Assembly: GCA_965216645.1 (NCBI GenBank) | Contig: CBDCGJ010000056.1 | Span: 32,432-96,431 of the forward strand | Origin: CBDCGJ01 sp965216645 | Lineage (GTDB): Bacteria > Pseudomonadota > Alphaproteobacteria > GCA-2731375 | Length of the DNA: 64,000 nucleotides | Reading direction: 5' to 3' | In this document: positions 9,957-18,643 of the stretch, piece by piece | How the letters are laid out: each line of letters starts with the position of its first letter | Numbering within the stretch: position 1 is the stretch's first letter | Program-made: the position numbers and the translations under genes | Notes under the pieces: generated by a model | What the model saw: only the letters and a program-made list of their open reading frames with translations | Database searches by the model: none | Told to the model about the DNA's origin: nothing

Positions 9957-10086
9957 AAACACAAAAAAGGGGTCGGAGGGAATTAATTTCAAAAAGCCGA
10001 ATGAATTTGCCGCATAAATTCAACGGCTTGAAAGATATTAATTACCCCCGACCCCTTTTTCAGGCCGAATAATCCCTCCGACCCCT
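9957..10086. repeat. Long inverted repeat with GGGGTCGGAGGG arms
   Basis: Between xerC and the GNAT gene. An AAAGGGGTCGGAGGGAATTA arm (near 9966) is mirrored by a TAATTACCCCCGACCCCTTT arm (near 10041), with an inner hairpin (AGCCG...CGGCT). A third partial arm, CCCTCCGACCCCTTT, ends at about 10088. It could act as a bidirectional terminator for the two converging genes or be a non-coding mobile repeat. It resembles in style the GGGTCAGACCC palindromes at 32198 and 52718. Confidence 0.7.
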
Positions 10087-10550
10087 TTATGTCAGGCCTT
10101 CGAAGGACTTGAGCGTCATATCGATATGGGGGATGCCGTCTTCCAGATATTCGGGCGAGACGGCGGCGAAACCGAAACCTTCATACATGCCCCGCAGATG
10201 GCTTTGCGCCGACAGTGCGATCTCCGCGTGCGGCGCGACGCTGCGGATATGCTCGATCGCGGCGTTCATCAGGCGGTTCGATAGCTTCGCGCCCCGTGCG
10301 GTCTTCGCGACGACAAACCCGGCCGATGCGCCAGGCGCACGTCTCCCTCATTGCCGACCCGCAGATATCCGACAAGTTCCGGATCGGTCGCCAACAAGTG
10401 CAAGGCGCCATCGTCCTGGCCATCGATATCGCGATAGAGGCATTGCTGCTCGATGACGAATACTTCCTGCCGAAGACGCAGGATGTCATAGAGCTCGCCG
10501 TTCGATAGTTGGTCGAAACGGCGCCAAACGAGCTCGGGCACGGCGCGCAA
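10087..10550 (-). pseudogene. GNAT N-acetyltransferase, ElaA-like, frameshifted
   Basis: About 154 codons. The N-terminal half reads LVWRRFDQLSNGELYDIL then LRQEVFVIEQ and LVGYLRVG, which is the ElaA-type GNAT opening. A frame change near 10320 separates it from the C-terminal half (AIEHIRSVAPHAEIALSAQS, GMYEGFGFAAVSPEYLEDG, PHIDMTL), which includes the acetyl-CoA-binding helix end and the last strands. The loop containing R/QxxGxG falls close to the break. Acyl acceptor unknown. The start (10550) abuts the lpd stop (10551), so it is probably the last gene of the TCA cluster transcript. Confidence 0.78.
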
Positions 10551-11951
10551 TCACATGTTGATCGGCTTGCCGGTGACGGCGAGGGCGGCTTCCTTCACGG
10601 CCTCGTTCAGGGTCGGGTGGGCATGGCAGGTCAGCGCCACATCCTCGGAGCTGAGGCCGGCGTCGATGGCCAGGACCAATTCGGCGATCATGGTGCCGGC
10701 GTCCGGGCCGATGATATGGGCGCCCAAAAGCCGATCCGTTTCCTGGTCTGCCAGCAGTTTCACAAACCCTTCCGAATCGCCGTTGGCGCGGGCGCGGGAA
10801 TTGGCGGCGAAGGCGAAGCGGCCCTTATTGTATTTGACGCCGGCGGCCTTCAGTTCGTCCTCGCTGGCACCGACGGTGGCGACCTCGGGCCAGGTATAGA
10901 CGACGCCGGGGATGGCGTCGTAGTTGACCCGGGCGCCATGGCCGGCCAGCAGTTCGGCCAGCACCACGGCCTCTTCTTCCGCCTTGTGGGCGAGCATGGG
11001 CTTGTCCGGCAAGACGTCGCCGACGGCAAAGATACCTGTGACGTTGGTTTGATAATCCTCGTCCACGGGCACGAAACCGCGATTGTCGACGGTGACGCCA
11101 GCTTCTTCCAGGCCCAAGCCCTCGGTGAAGGGGCGGCGCCCGATGGAGATCAGGACGACGTCGCATTTCAGAGTTTCCGAGTCGCCGCCGTCCGCCGGTT
11201 CCACGGTCAGGTCGACGCCGCCGCGCCGGGTCTTGGCGTCGGTCACCTTGGTGCCGAGGCGGAAATCCATGCCCTGCTTGTCGAGGGCGCGCATGAGATG
11301 GCGCGACAGTTCCGCGTCCATGCCCGGGGTGATGCGGTCGAGGAATTCGACCACGGTGACTTTCGCGCCAAGCCGGGCCCAAACCGAGCCCATTTCGAGA
11401 CCGATATAACCACCGCCGACGACCACCAGATGCTTCGGCACCTTGCCGAGCGTGAGGGCGCCGGTAGAGGAGACGACCTTCTTCTCGTCGATCTCGATGC
11501 CCGGCAGACCCATGACTTCGGAGCCGGTGGCAATGACGATATTCTCCGTCGTCAATTCCTGCTTGCCATCGACGGAAACCTTGCCGGGGCCGAGAATCTT
11601 GCCGTGGCCCTTGATGTAGTCGACCTTGTTTTTCTTGAACAGCATCTCGATGCCTTGGGTCAGGCCGTCCACCACCTCGTCCTTGCGCTTCATCATCGCC
11701 TTCAGGTCGAGTTTCAGGTCGTCCATTTTGACGCCGTGTTCGGCGAACTCGTCTTTCGCCGTGGCGAAATGGTGGGAGGATTCAAGCAAAGCCTTCGAGG
11801 GAATGCAGCCGACATTCAGGCAGGTGCCGCCCAACGTGCCGCGGCTTTCGATGCAGGCCGTCTTCAGACCCAGCTGCGCCGCCTTGATCGAGCCGGCATA
11901 ACCGCCGGGGCCGCCGCCGATAAAAATGACGTCGTAGGTTTCTTCGCTCAT
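10551..11951 (-). CDS. lpdA: Dihydrolipoyl dehydrogenase (E3)
   Basis: FAD flavoprotein that reoxidises the lipoyl arms of 2-oxoacid dehydrogenase complexes and passes electrons to NAD+. 466 aa is the normal length. Motifs: GGGPGGYAGSIKAA (FAD, residues 11-24), GGTCLNVGCIPSK (redox-active Cys pair near residue 45), VVGGGYIGLEMGSVW (NAD), GIFAVGDV (second FAD site), and HAHPTLNEAVKEAAL (catalytic His-Glu). As last core gene of the sucA-sucB-lpd set it is most likely the 2-oxoglutarate dehydrogenase E3. A REP-like palindrome separates it from sucB. Confidence 0.97.
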   Translation of the reverse strand: MSEETYDVIFIGGGPGGYAGSIKAAQLGLKTACIESRGTLGGTCLNVGCIPSKALLESSHHFATAKDEFAEHGVKMDDLKLDLKAMMKRKDEVVDGLTQGIEMLFKKNKVDYIKGHGKILGPGKVSVDGKQELTTENIVIATGSEVMGLPGIEIDEKKVVSSTGALTLGKVPKHLVVVGGGYIGLEMGSVWARLGAKVTVVEFLDRITPGMDAELSRHLMRALDKQGMDFRLGTKVTDAKTRRGGVDLTVEPADGGDSETLKCDVVLISIGRRPFTEGLGLEEAGVTVDNRGFVPVDEDYQTNVTGIFAVGDVLPDKPMLAHKAEEEAVVLAELLAGHGARVNYDAIPGVVYTWPEVATVGASEDELKAAGVKYNKGRFAFAANSRARANGDSEGFVKLLADQETDRLLGAHIIGPDAGTMIAELVLAIDAGLSSEDVALTCHAHPTLNEAVKEAALAVTGKPINM

Positions 11952-11980
11952 GTCTTACTCCAAGCCTTTTCTCGCAACAT

Positions 11981-12085
11981 CGTCATTCCGGAAAATGCGC
12001 CAGCATTTATCCGGAATCTCTTCGACAATCGGGTTCCGTCCTGCCTGAGATTCCGGCTCTCCGCTGCGCTTCGGCCGGAATGACG
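11981..12085. repeat. REP-like palindrome between sucB and lpd
   Basis: Starts CGTCATTCCGG and ends with the reverse complement CCGGAATGACG, with an inner imperfect stem (GGAATCTC near 12013, GAGATTCCGG near 12048). The same family appears at 22524 and 30771. It may stabilise or attenuate the suc transcript before lpd. Confidence 0.8.
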
Positions 12086-12092
12086 AGTTGGG

Positions 12093-13409
12093 TCAGATCT
12101 CCAGCAGCAGCCGTTCCGGCTCCTCGACATATTCCTTGACCTTGACCAGGAAGGTCACGGCCTCCCGGCCGTCGATGATCCGGTGGTCATAGCTCAACGC
12201 CAGATACATCATCGGCCGTACCTTGACCTCGCCGTCGACGACCATGGGCCGCTCCTGAATCTTATGCATGCCGAGGATGCCCGACTGCGGCGGGTTCAGG
12301 ATCGGCATAGACATCAGCGAGCCGTAGACGCCGCCGTTGGAAATGGTGAAGGTGCCGCCCTGCATCTCGTCGATCGACAGCTTGCCGTCGCGGGCGCGGC
12401 GGCCCATATCGGTGATGGTGTCCTCGATATCGGCAAAGCTCATCTCGTCGGCATCGCGCAGCACCGGCACCACCAGGCCGTTCGGCGTGCCGACGGCGAC
12501 GCCGACATTGTAATAGTTCTTGTAGATCAGATTGTCGCCGTCGATTTCCGCGTTCACTGCCGGCACGTCCTGCAGGGCCAAGACGCAGGCGCGGACGAAG
12601 AAGCCCATGAAGCCGAGCCGGGTGCCGTGCTTCTTCTCGAATAGATCGCGATATTTGGCCCGCGCTTCCATCACCCCGGTCATGTCCGCCTCGTTGAAGG
12701 TGGTCAGCATGGCGGCGGTGTTCTGGGCGTCCTTCAGTCGGTTGGCGATGGTCTTGCGCAACCGGGTCATGCGGACGATTTCCTCCCGCGCCGCCATCGG
12801 GCGGGCGCCAGCGGGCACGTGATCGGCACTGGCGATGACCGGGGCCGGCGCCGGGGTTGAAGAGGAGACCGGCGCGGGTGCCGTGGCGGCGGGGGAGGCA
12901 ACGGCCGTCCCGGCAGCCACCGCTTTCAGCACGTCTTCCTTCAGGATGCGGCCACCCTTACCGCTGCCGGCGATGGCGGCGGGGTTCAGACCATGTTCCT
13001 CGACCAAGCGTCGCACCGCCGGCGATAAGGCCGGCGCTTTCGCGGTCGCCGGGGCTGTTGGAGCCGGCGCGGCGGCGGGCGCCGGGGCAGGCGCGGGTGC
13101 TGCTGGGACCGGTGTTGGAGCGGCAGGCGCAGGCGTGGGGGCTGCGGCGGCAGGTGCAGGGGCAGCGGCGGCCGCGCCTTCCGTGACTTCGCCGATCACC
13201 GAGCCGGGCGCGACGGTGGCGCCGACCTCGGCGGTGATGGCGGCGAGCACGCCGTCGGCCGGGCTCGGCACTTCGACCGCAACCTTGTCGGTTTCCAGTT
13301 CGACCAAAGGTTCATCGCGGCTGACCGCGTCGCCCACCTGCTTGAACCACTGGGCGACCGTCGCTTCGGTGATCGATTCGCCCAGCGGCGGGACTTCAAT
13401 ATTTGCCAT
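12093..13409 (-). CDS. sucB: 2-oxoglutarate dehydrogenase E2 (dihydrolipoyl succinyltransferase)
   Basis: E2 core of the 2-oxoglutarate dehydrogenase complex. Domains: lipoyl domain at residues 2-77 with the lipoylated Lys in ELETDKVAVEV (near 43); a long Ala/Pro/Thr-rich flexible linker at about 80-125; E3-binding domain with SPAVRRLVEEHGL and GKGGRILKEDVL; and a C-terminal acyltransferase domain with MTRLRKTIANRLKDAQ and the catalytic SYDHRIIDGREAV. The length (438 aa) is at the long end because of the alanine-rich linker. It lies 56 nt after sucA in the same direction. Confidence 0.97.
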   Translation of the reverse strand: MANIEVPPLGESITEATVAQWFKQVGDAVSRDEPLVELETDKVAVEVPSPADGVLAAITAEVGATVAPGSVIGEVTEGAAAAAPAPAAAAPTPAPAAPTPVPAAPAPAPAPAAAPAPTAPATAKAPALSPAVRRLVEEHGLNPAAIAGSGKGGRILKEDVLKAVAAGTAVASPAATAPAPVSSSTPAPAPVIASADHVPAGARPMAAREEIVRMTRLRKTIANRLKDAQNTAAMLTTFNEADMTGVMEARAKYRDLFEKKHGTRLGFMGFFVRACVLALQDVPAVNAEIDGDNLIYKNYYNVGVAVGTPNGLVVPVLRDADEMSFADIEDTITDMGRRARDGKLSIDEMQGGTFTISNGGVYGSLMSMPILNPPQSGILGMHKIQERPMVVDGEVKVRPMMYLALSYDHRIIDGREAVTFLVKVKEYVEEPERLLLEI

Positions 13410-13465
13410 GGCGCTTGTCCATTTCGCTATCTCAAAGGCTTAAAAAATGTCTCGCGGAAACTCTA

Positions 13466-16396
13466 TCAGTCATCGCCGCCGGACTTTTGGCCCAGGGCGT
13501 CGGCGACCAGCTTCTGCTGCTCCGCCGCGTGGACCTTGGCCGACCCGGCGGCGGTGGCCGCGCTTTCCGGCCGCCCGGCGTAGCTGGCGCGGGGGTATTT
13601 ATGCTTGATCCGGGCCAGCACATCTTCCAGACGCGGCTCGATGAAGCTCCAGCTGCCCATATTCTTCGGCTCCTCCTGGCACCAGATGATTTGGGCGTTG
13701 GGGAAGCGCTTCAGCTCTTTCGACAAGGCCCGAACCGGCATCGGATAAAGCTGCTCCACCCGCATCAGGTAGACGTCTTTCAGCTCCGCCGTATCGCGAG
13801 CCTCCAACAGGTCGTAATAGACCTTGCCGGAACAGAGCACGACCCGCTTCACCTTCTTGTCGGGGCCGAGCGTGTGTTGCGCGCCGTCCATGTCCGCGTC
13901 ATCCCAGAGCACCCGATGGAAGGTGGTGCCGGGGCCCAGTTCGTCGAGCCGGTTGACGCAGCGCTTGTGCCGCAGCAGGGACTTCGGTGTCATCAGGATC
14001 AGCGGCTTGCGGAACTTGCGGTGGATCTGCCGGCGCAGGATGTGGAAATAGTTGGCGGGCGTGGTGCAGTTGGCGACCTGCATATTGTCCTCGGCGCAGA
14101 GCTGCAGATAGCGCTCCAGCCGGGCCGAACTGTGCTCCGGCCCCTGGCCTTCGAAGCCGTGCGGCAGCAACATGACCAGACCGCTCATGCGCAGCCACTT
14201 GCTTTCGCCAGAGGAGATGAATTGGTCGATGATCATCTGGGCTCCATTGGCGAAGTCGCCAAACTGAGCTTCCCAGAGGGTCAGGCCGTTCGGTTCCGCC
14301 AGCGAGTAACCGTATTCGTAGCCGAGCACCGCCAGCTCCGACAGTGGGCTGTTGATGACCTCGAAGTCGGCCTGATTCCGCGTCAGATTCTGTAGCGGCG
14401 TATAGACCGCTTCGCTCTCCTGATCGATCCATTGGCTGTGCCGCTGAGAGAAGGTGCCGCGGGCCGAATCCTGACCGGACAGGCGGATGGCATAGCCTTC
14501 CAACATTAGGGTACCGAAGGCCAGCGCTTCCGCCGTGGCCCAATCGACATTCTCGCCGGTCTCGAAGATCTGCGCTTTGGTATTGAGCTGCCGGTTCACG
14601 GTGCGGTGGATATTGAAGCCTTTGGGGACTTCGGTCAGCTTGGCGCCGATCTTTTTCAAAGTATCGAGCTTGACCCCGGTGGTGCCGCGGCGGGCCTCGC
14701 CCTTGGCGACTTCCAGACCTTCCCAGGCGCCCTCGAGCCAGTCCGCCTTGTTGGTGCGGAAGGAGGCGGCGGCCTCGAAGTCCTGCTCCAACCGGGCATG
14801 GAAATCGGCGATCAGATTGTCCAGTTCTTCCTGACTGACCACGCCTTCCTTGACCAGCTTCTCGCCGTAGATCTTCAGGGTCGTCGGATGGTTGCCGATG
14901 ATCTTGTACATCTTCGGCTGGGTGAAATTCGGCTCGTCGGACTCGTTGTGCCCATGGCGCCGGTAGCAGACGATGTCGATGATCACGTCTTTCTTGAATT
15001 GCTGACGGAATTCCGCCGCCAGCTTGGCGACGTGGCAGACCGCTTCCGGATCGTCGCCGTTAACGTGGAAGATCGGCGCCGCGACCTGCTTGGCGACGTC
15101 CGAGGTATAGGGCGAGGAACGGCTGGCGTGGGGATTGGTGGTGAAACCGATCTGATTGTTGACGACGATGTGGATGCTGCCACCGGTCGTGTAGCCGTCG
15201 AGATCGCTGAGCATCAGGCATTCGCCGACCATGCCCTGGCCGGCGAAGGCGGCGTCGCCATGCATCAGAATGGTCAATACTTCGCCGCGGTCGCGGTCGC
15301 CCATCTGAGTTTGCTTGGCCCGGGATTTGCCGAGCGCCACGGCGTTCACCAGCTCGAGATGCGATGGATTGGCGGCCAGCGAGAGATGCACCATATTGCC
15401 GCCGAAATCCCGGTCGGCCGAAGTGCCCAGGTGATACTTCACGTCGCCGGAACCTTGGACGTCTTCCGGATGAGCCGAGACGCCCTCGAATTCGGAAAAG
15501 ATCTGCGTGAACGGCTTCTCCATGAAGTTGGACAGCACGTTCAGGCGGCCACGGTGGGGCATGCCGAGGGAGATTTCCTTCACCCCCAACTGCGCCGCCC
15601 GGTAGGCCACGGAATCGAGCGCGGCCATGGTGGATTCCGCGCCCTCCAGTCCGAAGCGTTTGGTGCCGGTATAGCGCATTTGCAGGAAGCGCTCGAAACC
15701 TTCCGCCTCGACGAGGCGGCGCAGGGTCTTGCGCTTTTCGTTGTCGGTGAAGCTGACCTCCTTGCGCCGGCCCTCGATGCGTTGTTGCACCCAGGCCTTC
15801 TCGTCGGCGTCGTGGATATGCATGAACTCGACGCCGATGGTCGAGCAATAGGTACGATGCAGGATGTCCAGGATTTCGCGCAGGGTCGCCGTCTCCAGGC
15901 CGAGCACGAAATTGATGAAGATCGGCCGGTCCATGTCGGCGTCGGTAAAGCCGTAGGTGCGCGGGTCGAGCTCGCTATGGGGTGGGAAGCTCCACAAACC
16001 CAGAGGATCGAGATTGGCGTGCAGATGGCCGCGCACCCGATGCAGGCGGATCATCATCAGGGCCTGCAGGGAATCCATGGTGGCCCGACGCACGTCGGCG
16101 GCGCTGACCGCGCCGACTGCGCTCGGCGCTCGAGCCGCGGTCGAGAACATGGCGGACTGGGAGTCCAACACGCCATAGGGATCCGGCGGTTGCTCAAGAC
16201 TGGCCTTCGGGGCCCAGGTGGCGCCCCGCGCCTCCGCACTCACATCCTCCGCGTCGTCGCCCAGATTGGCGAAGAACATCTGCCAGCTGGCGTCCACCGA
16301 CTGCGGACTGCTGAGATACTTCTGATAGAGCTGCTCGATATAGGCGCTGTTGCCGCCAAACAGAAAGGACGAGCCTTCCATTTCATTGGTCGTCAT
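13466..16396 (-). CDS. sucA: 2-oxoglutarate dehydrogenase E1
   Basis: Thiamine-diphosphate-dependent decarboxylase that starts conversion of 2-oxoglutarate to succinyl-CoA. 976 aa with the expected arrangement: N-terminal E2-interaction segment (SSFLFGGNSAYIEQLYQ), HRVRGHLHANLDPLG, the catalytic GMPHRGRLNVL, the ThDP/Mg site around GDAAFAGQGMVGE to NNQIGFTT, RRHGHNESDEP, and the C-terminal transketolase domain (FSQRHSQW, EAQFGDF, LPHGFEGQGPEHSSAR). Start Met at 16396. It follows sucD with an 89-nt gap in the mdh-sucC-sucD-sucA-sucB-lpd cluster. Confidence 0.98.
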   Translation of the reverse strand: MTTNEMEGSSFLFGGNSAYIEQLYQKYLSSPQSVDASWQMFFANLGDDAEDVSAEARGATWAPKASLEQPPDPYGVLDSQSAMFSTAARAPSAVGAVSAADVRRATMDSLQALMMIRLHRVRGHLHANLDPLGLWSFPPHSELDPRTYGFTDADMDRPIFINFVLGLETATLREILDILHRTYCSTIGVEFMHIHDADEKAWVQQRIEGRRKEVSFTDNEKRKTLRRLVEAEGFERFLQMRYTGTKRFGLEGAESTMAALDSVAYRAAQLGVKEISLGMPHRGRLNVLSNFMEKPFTQIFSEFEGVSAHPEDVQGSGDVKYHLGTSADRDFGGNMVHLSLAANPSHLELVNAVALGKSRAKQTQMGDRDRGEVLTILMHGDAAFAGQGMVGECLMLSDLDGYTTGGSIHIVVNNQIGFTTNPHASRSSPYTSDVAKQVAAPIFHVNGDDPEAVCHVAKLAAEFRQQFKKDVIIDIVCYRRHGHNESDEPNFTQPKMYKIIGNHPTTLKIYGEKLVKEGVVSQEELDNLIADFHARLEQDFEAAASFRTNKADWLEGAWEGLEVAKGEARRGTTGVKLDTLKKIGAKLTEVPKGFNIHRTVNRQLNTKAQIFETGENVDWATAEALAFGTLMLEGYAIRLSGQDSARGTFSQRHSQWIDQESEAVYTPLQNLTRNQADFEVINSPLSELAVLGYEYGYSLAEPNGLTLWEAQFGDFANGAQMIIDQFISSGESKWLRMSGLVMLLPHGFEGQGPEHSSARLERYLQLCAEDNMQVANCTTPANYFHILRRQIHRKFRKPLILMTPKSLLRHKRCVNRLDELGPGTTFHRVLWDDADMDGAQHTLGPDKKVKRVVLCSGKVYYDLLEARDTAELKDVYLMRVEQLYPMPVRALSKELKRFPNAQIIWCQEEPKNMGSWSFIEPRLEDVLARIKHKYPRASYAGRPESAATAAGSAKVHAAEQQKLVADALGQKSGGDD

Positions 16397-16485
16397 CGAA
16401 ATCCCGGCGACGCCACATCCCCCAAAGATGGGCGACCGCCGCCCCTAAATTAGTGAAAAGCCATGCACCGCGGAATAACGGCGCG

Positions 16486-17361
16486 TCAGCCTTTCATCAC
16501 CTCCAACATGGTCTCGCCCAGCTTAGCAGGACTGTCCGACACCACAATACCGGCGGACCGCATGGCGTCCATTTTATCACCCGCGCCGCCTTTTCCGCCG
16601 GAAATAATCGCCCCGGCATGGCCCATGCGGCGGCCGGGCGGCGCCGTAACGCCGGCAATGAACCCGACCACCGGTTTCTTCACCGATGATTGCTTTAAGA
16701 ATTCGGCTGCCTGTTCTTCCGCATCGCCGCCGATCTCGCCGATCATGACGATGCCCTCGGTTTCGTCGTCGCCCAGGAACATGTCCAGGCAATCGATGAA
16801 ATTGGTGCCGTTGACCGGATCGCCGCCGATGCCGATGCAGGTCGACTGGCCCAGTCCGACCGCGGTGGTCTGCGCCACCGCTTCGTAGGTCAAGGTACCG
16901 GAGCGGGAGACGATGCCGATGCGGCCGCGCATATGGATATGGCCCGGCATGATACCGATCTTGCACTCGTCCGGCGTGATCACGCCCGGGCAGTTCGGCC
17001 CGATCAGGCGGGTCGAGGAGGTCTGCAGCGCCCGCTTCACGCGGACCATGTCGAGGACCGGAATACCCTCCGTGATGCAGACCGCCAGATCGACGCCGGC
17101 GTCGATGGCTTCCAGGATCGCGTCCGCCGCGAACGGCGGCGGCACATAGATCACGCTGGCCGTGGCGCCGGTCCGATCGACCGCCTCATGCACCGTGTTG
17201 AAGACCGGCAGGCCAAGATGCTCGCTGCCGCCTTTGCCGGGCGAGGTGCCGCCGACCATCTGGGTGCCGTAGGCGATCGCCTGTTCGGAGTGGAAGGTGC
17301 CTTGATTGCCGGTGAAGCCCTGGCAAATGACTTTGGTGTTCTTGTCGACCAGCACAGCCAT
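16486..17361 (-). CDS. sucD: Succinyl-CoA synthetase alpha subunit
   Basis: Binds CoA and carries the phosphorylated active-site His. 291 aa. It shows the CoA-binding Rossmann start (VICQGFTGNQGTFHSEQAI), the VIYVPPPFAADAI segment, IGPNCPGVITP, and the catalytic GHAGAIISGGKG stretch containing the active His. The start overlaps the stop of sucC by one base (17361), so the two subunits are translationally coupled. Confidence 0.98.
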   Translation of the reverse strand: MAVLVDKNTKVICQGFTGNQGTFHSEQAIAYGTQMVGGTSPGKGGSEHLGLPVFNTVHEAVDRTGATASVIYVPPPFAADAILEAIDAGVDLAVCITEGIPVLDMVRVKRALQTSSTRLIGPNCPGVITPDECKIGIMPGHIHMRGRIGIVSRSGTLTYEAVAQTTAVGLGQSTCIGIGGDPVNGTNFIDCLDMFLGDDETEGIVMIGEIGGDAEEQAAEFLKQSSVKKPVVGFIAGVTAPPGRRMGHAGAIISGGKGGAGDKMDAMRSAGIVVSDSPAKLGETMLEVMKG

Positions 17362-18530
17362 CAGGCGGCCTCCTTCACGGCTTTGACGATCTTCTCGGCG
17401 GCGTCGCCCAGGTCGTCGGCGGGAATGATCGCCAGGCCGCTCGAGGCCATGATCTCCTTACCCTTCTCCACATTTGTGCCCTCCAACCGCACCACCAGCG
17501 GTTTGGTCAAGCCCAATTCCTTGGCCGCGGCAACCACGCCCTCGGCGATGACGTCGCAGCGCATGATACCGCCGAAGATGTTCACCAAGATGCCTTCGAC
17601 ATTTTCGTCGGACAGGATGATCTTGAAGGCGAGCGTCACCCGCTCCTTGGTGGCGCCGCCGCCGACATCGAGGAAATTGGCCGGCTCGCCGCCGTTCAGC
17701 TTGATGATGTCCATGGTCGCCATGGCCAGTCCGGCGCCGTTGACCATGCAGCCGATATTGCCGTCGAGCTTGATATAGTTGAGGTCCGCTTCCGCCGCTT
17801 CCAGTTCCGCCGGATCTTCCTCCGTCGGGTCGCGCATCTCCAGGATGTTTTTATGGCGATAGAGCGCGTTGTCGTCGAAGTTCATCTTAGCGTCGAGCGC
17901 GATGACCTCGCCGGCACCGGTAACCACCAGCGGATTGATCTCCACCAGACTGGCATCGGTGTCGAGGAAGGCCTTGTACAGACCCGAAATCAGCTTCACC
18001 GCCGAATTCACCTGCTTGCCCTCGAGCCCCAGGGCGAAGGCGATCTTGCGGGCGTGGAAGCCCTGCAGACCGGTGATCGGATCGATGAAGACGGTGACGA
18101 TTTTCTCCGGCGTTTCGGCCGCCACTTCCTCGATATCCATGCCGCCTTCGGTCGAGGCCATGACGGCGATCCGGGAGGAGCCGCGGTCGACGATCATGGA
18201 GAGATAGAGTTCGCGGGCGATGTCGCAGCCGTCTTCGATATAGAGCCGGCCCACTTCCTTGCCGCCGGGGCCGGTTTGATGGGTCACCAGATTCATGCCC
18301 AGCATGGCTTCGGCGGTGCTGCGTACCTCGTCGACCGATTTCACCACCTTGACGCCGCCGCCCTTGCCGCGGCCGCCGGCATGGATTTGCGCCTTCACCA
18401 CATAAACCGGGCCGGGCAGTGCTTCCGCCGCGGCCACCGCCGCATCGACGTCGAAGGCGGCCTGGCCCGTCGGCACGGCTACCCCGTATTTGGCGAGGAG
18501 TTCCTTCGCCTGATGTTCGTGGATGTTCAT
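17361..18530 (-). CDS. sucC: Succinyl-CoA synthetase beta subunit
   Basis: Nucleotide-binding subunit of succinyl-CoA synthetase, making ATP or GTP from succinyl-CoA in the TCA cycle. 389 aa with an ATP-grasp fold (MNIHEHQAKELLAKYGV at the N-terminus; VKAQIHAGGRGKGGGVK; LVEINPLVVTGAG; NFDDNALYRH; NGAGLAMATMD; FLDVGGGA; VNIFGGIMRCD). All are typical of the family. Upstream, between mdh and sucC, is a strong GC-rich hairpin (see separate entry). Confidence 0.98.
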   Translation of the reverse strand: MNIHEHQAKELLAKYGVAVPTGQAAFDVDAAVAAAEALPGPVYVVKAQIHAGGRGKGGGVKVVKSVDEVRSTAEAMLGMNLVTHQTGPGGKEVGRLYIEDGCDIARELYLSMIVDRGSSRIAVMASTEGGMDIEEVAAETPEKIVTVFIDPITGLQGFHARKIAFALGLEGKQVNSAVKLISGLYKAFLDTDASLVEINPLVVTGAGEVIALDAKMNFDDNALYRHKNILEMRDPTEEDPAELEAAEADLNYIKLDGNIGCMVNGAGLAMATMDIIKLNGGEPANFLDVGGGATKERVTLAFKIILSDENVEGILVNIFGGIMRCDVIAEGVVAAAKELGLTKPLVVRLEGTNVEKGKEIMASSGLAIIPADDLGDAAEKIVKAVKEAA

Positions 18531-18570
18531 TGCGATCCCTTAAACGTGTGGTGAAATTCTTCTTGCCCCC

Positions 18571-18596
18571 GGCACGGGAAAACGCGCCGGGGATTA
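18571..18596 (-). terminator. GC-rich hairpin between mdh and sucC
   Basis: On the minus strand CCCCGGCGCG and CGTGCCGGGG pair around a short TTTTCC loop, with one G-T wobble. No U-run follows, so it is not a classic intrinsic terminator; it may instead tune the ratio of mdh to suc transcripts or mark an RNA processing site. Confidence 0.45.
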
Positions 18597-18643
18597 TGTT
18601 AAGGCAGATGAAATTATTTGCAACTTAATGGGCCGGTTGGTCC

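Noticed and set aside
12835..13443. Ala-rich plus-strand frame of 202 codons
   Set aside because: Antisense of the alanine/proline linker of SucB.
14606..16453. 615-codon plus-strand frame opposite sucA
   Set aside because: Antisense shadow caused by high GC; it has no family features, and the minus strand carries a full E1 protein.
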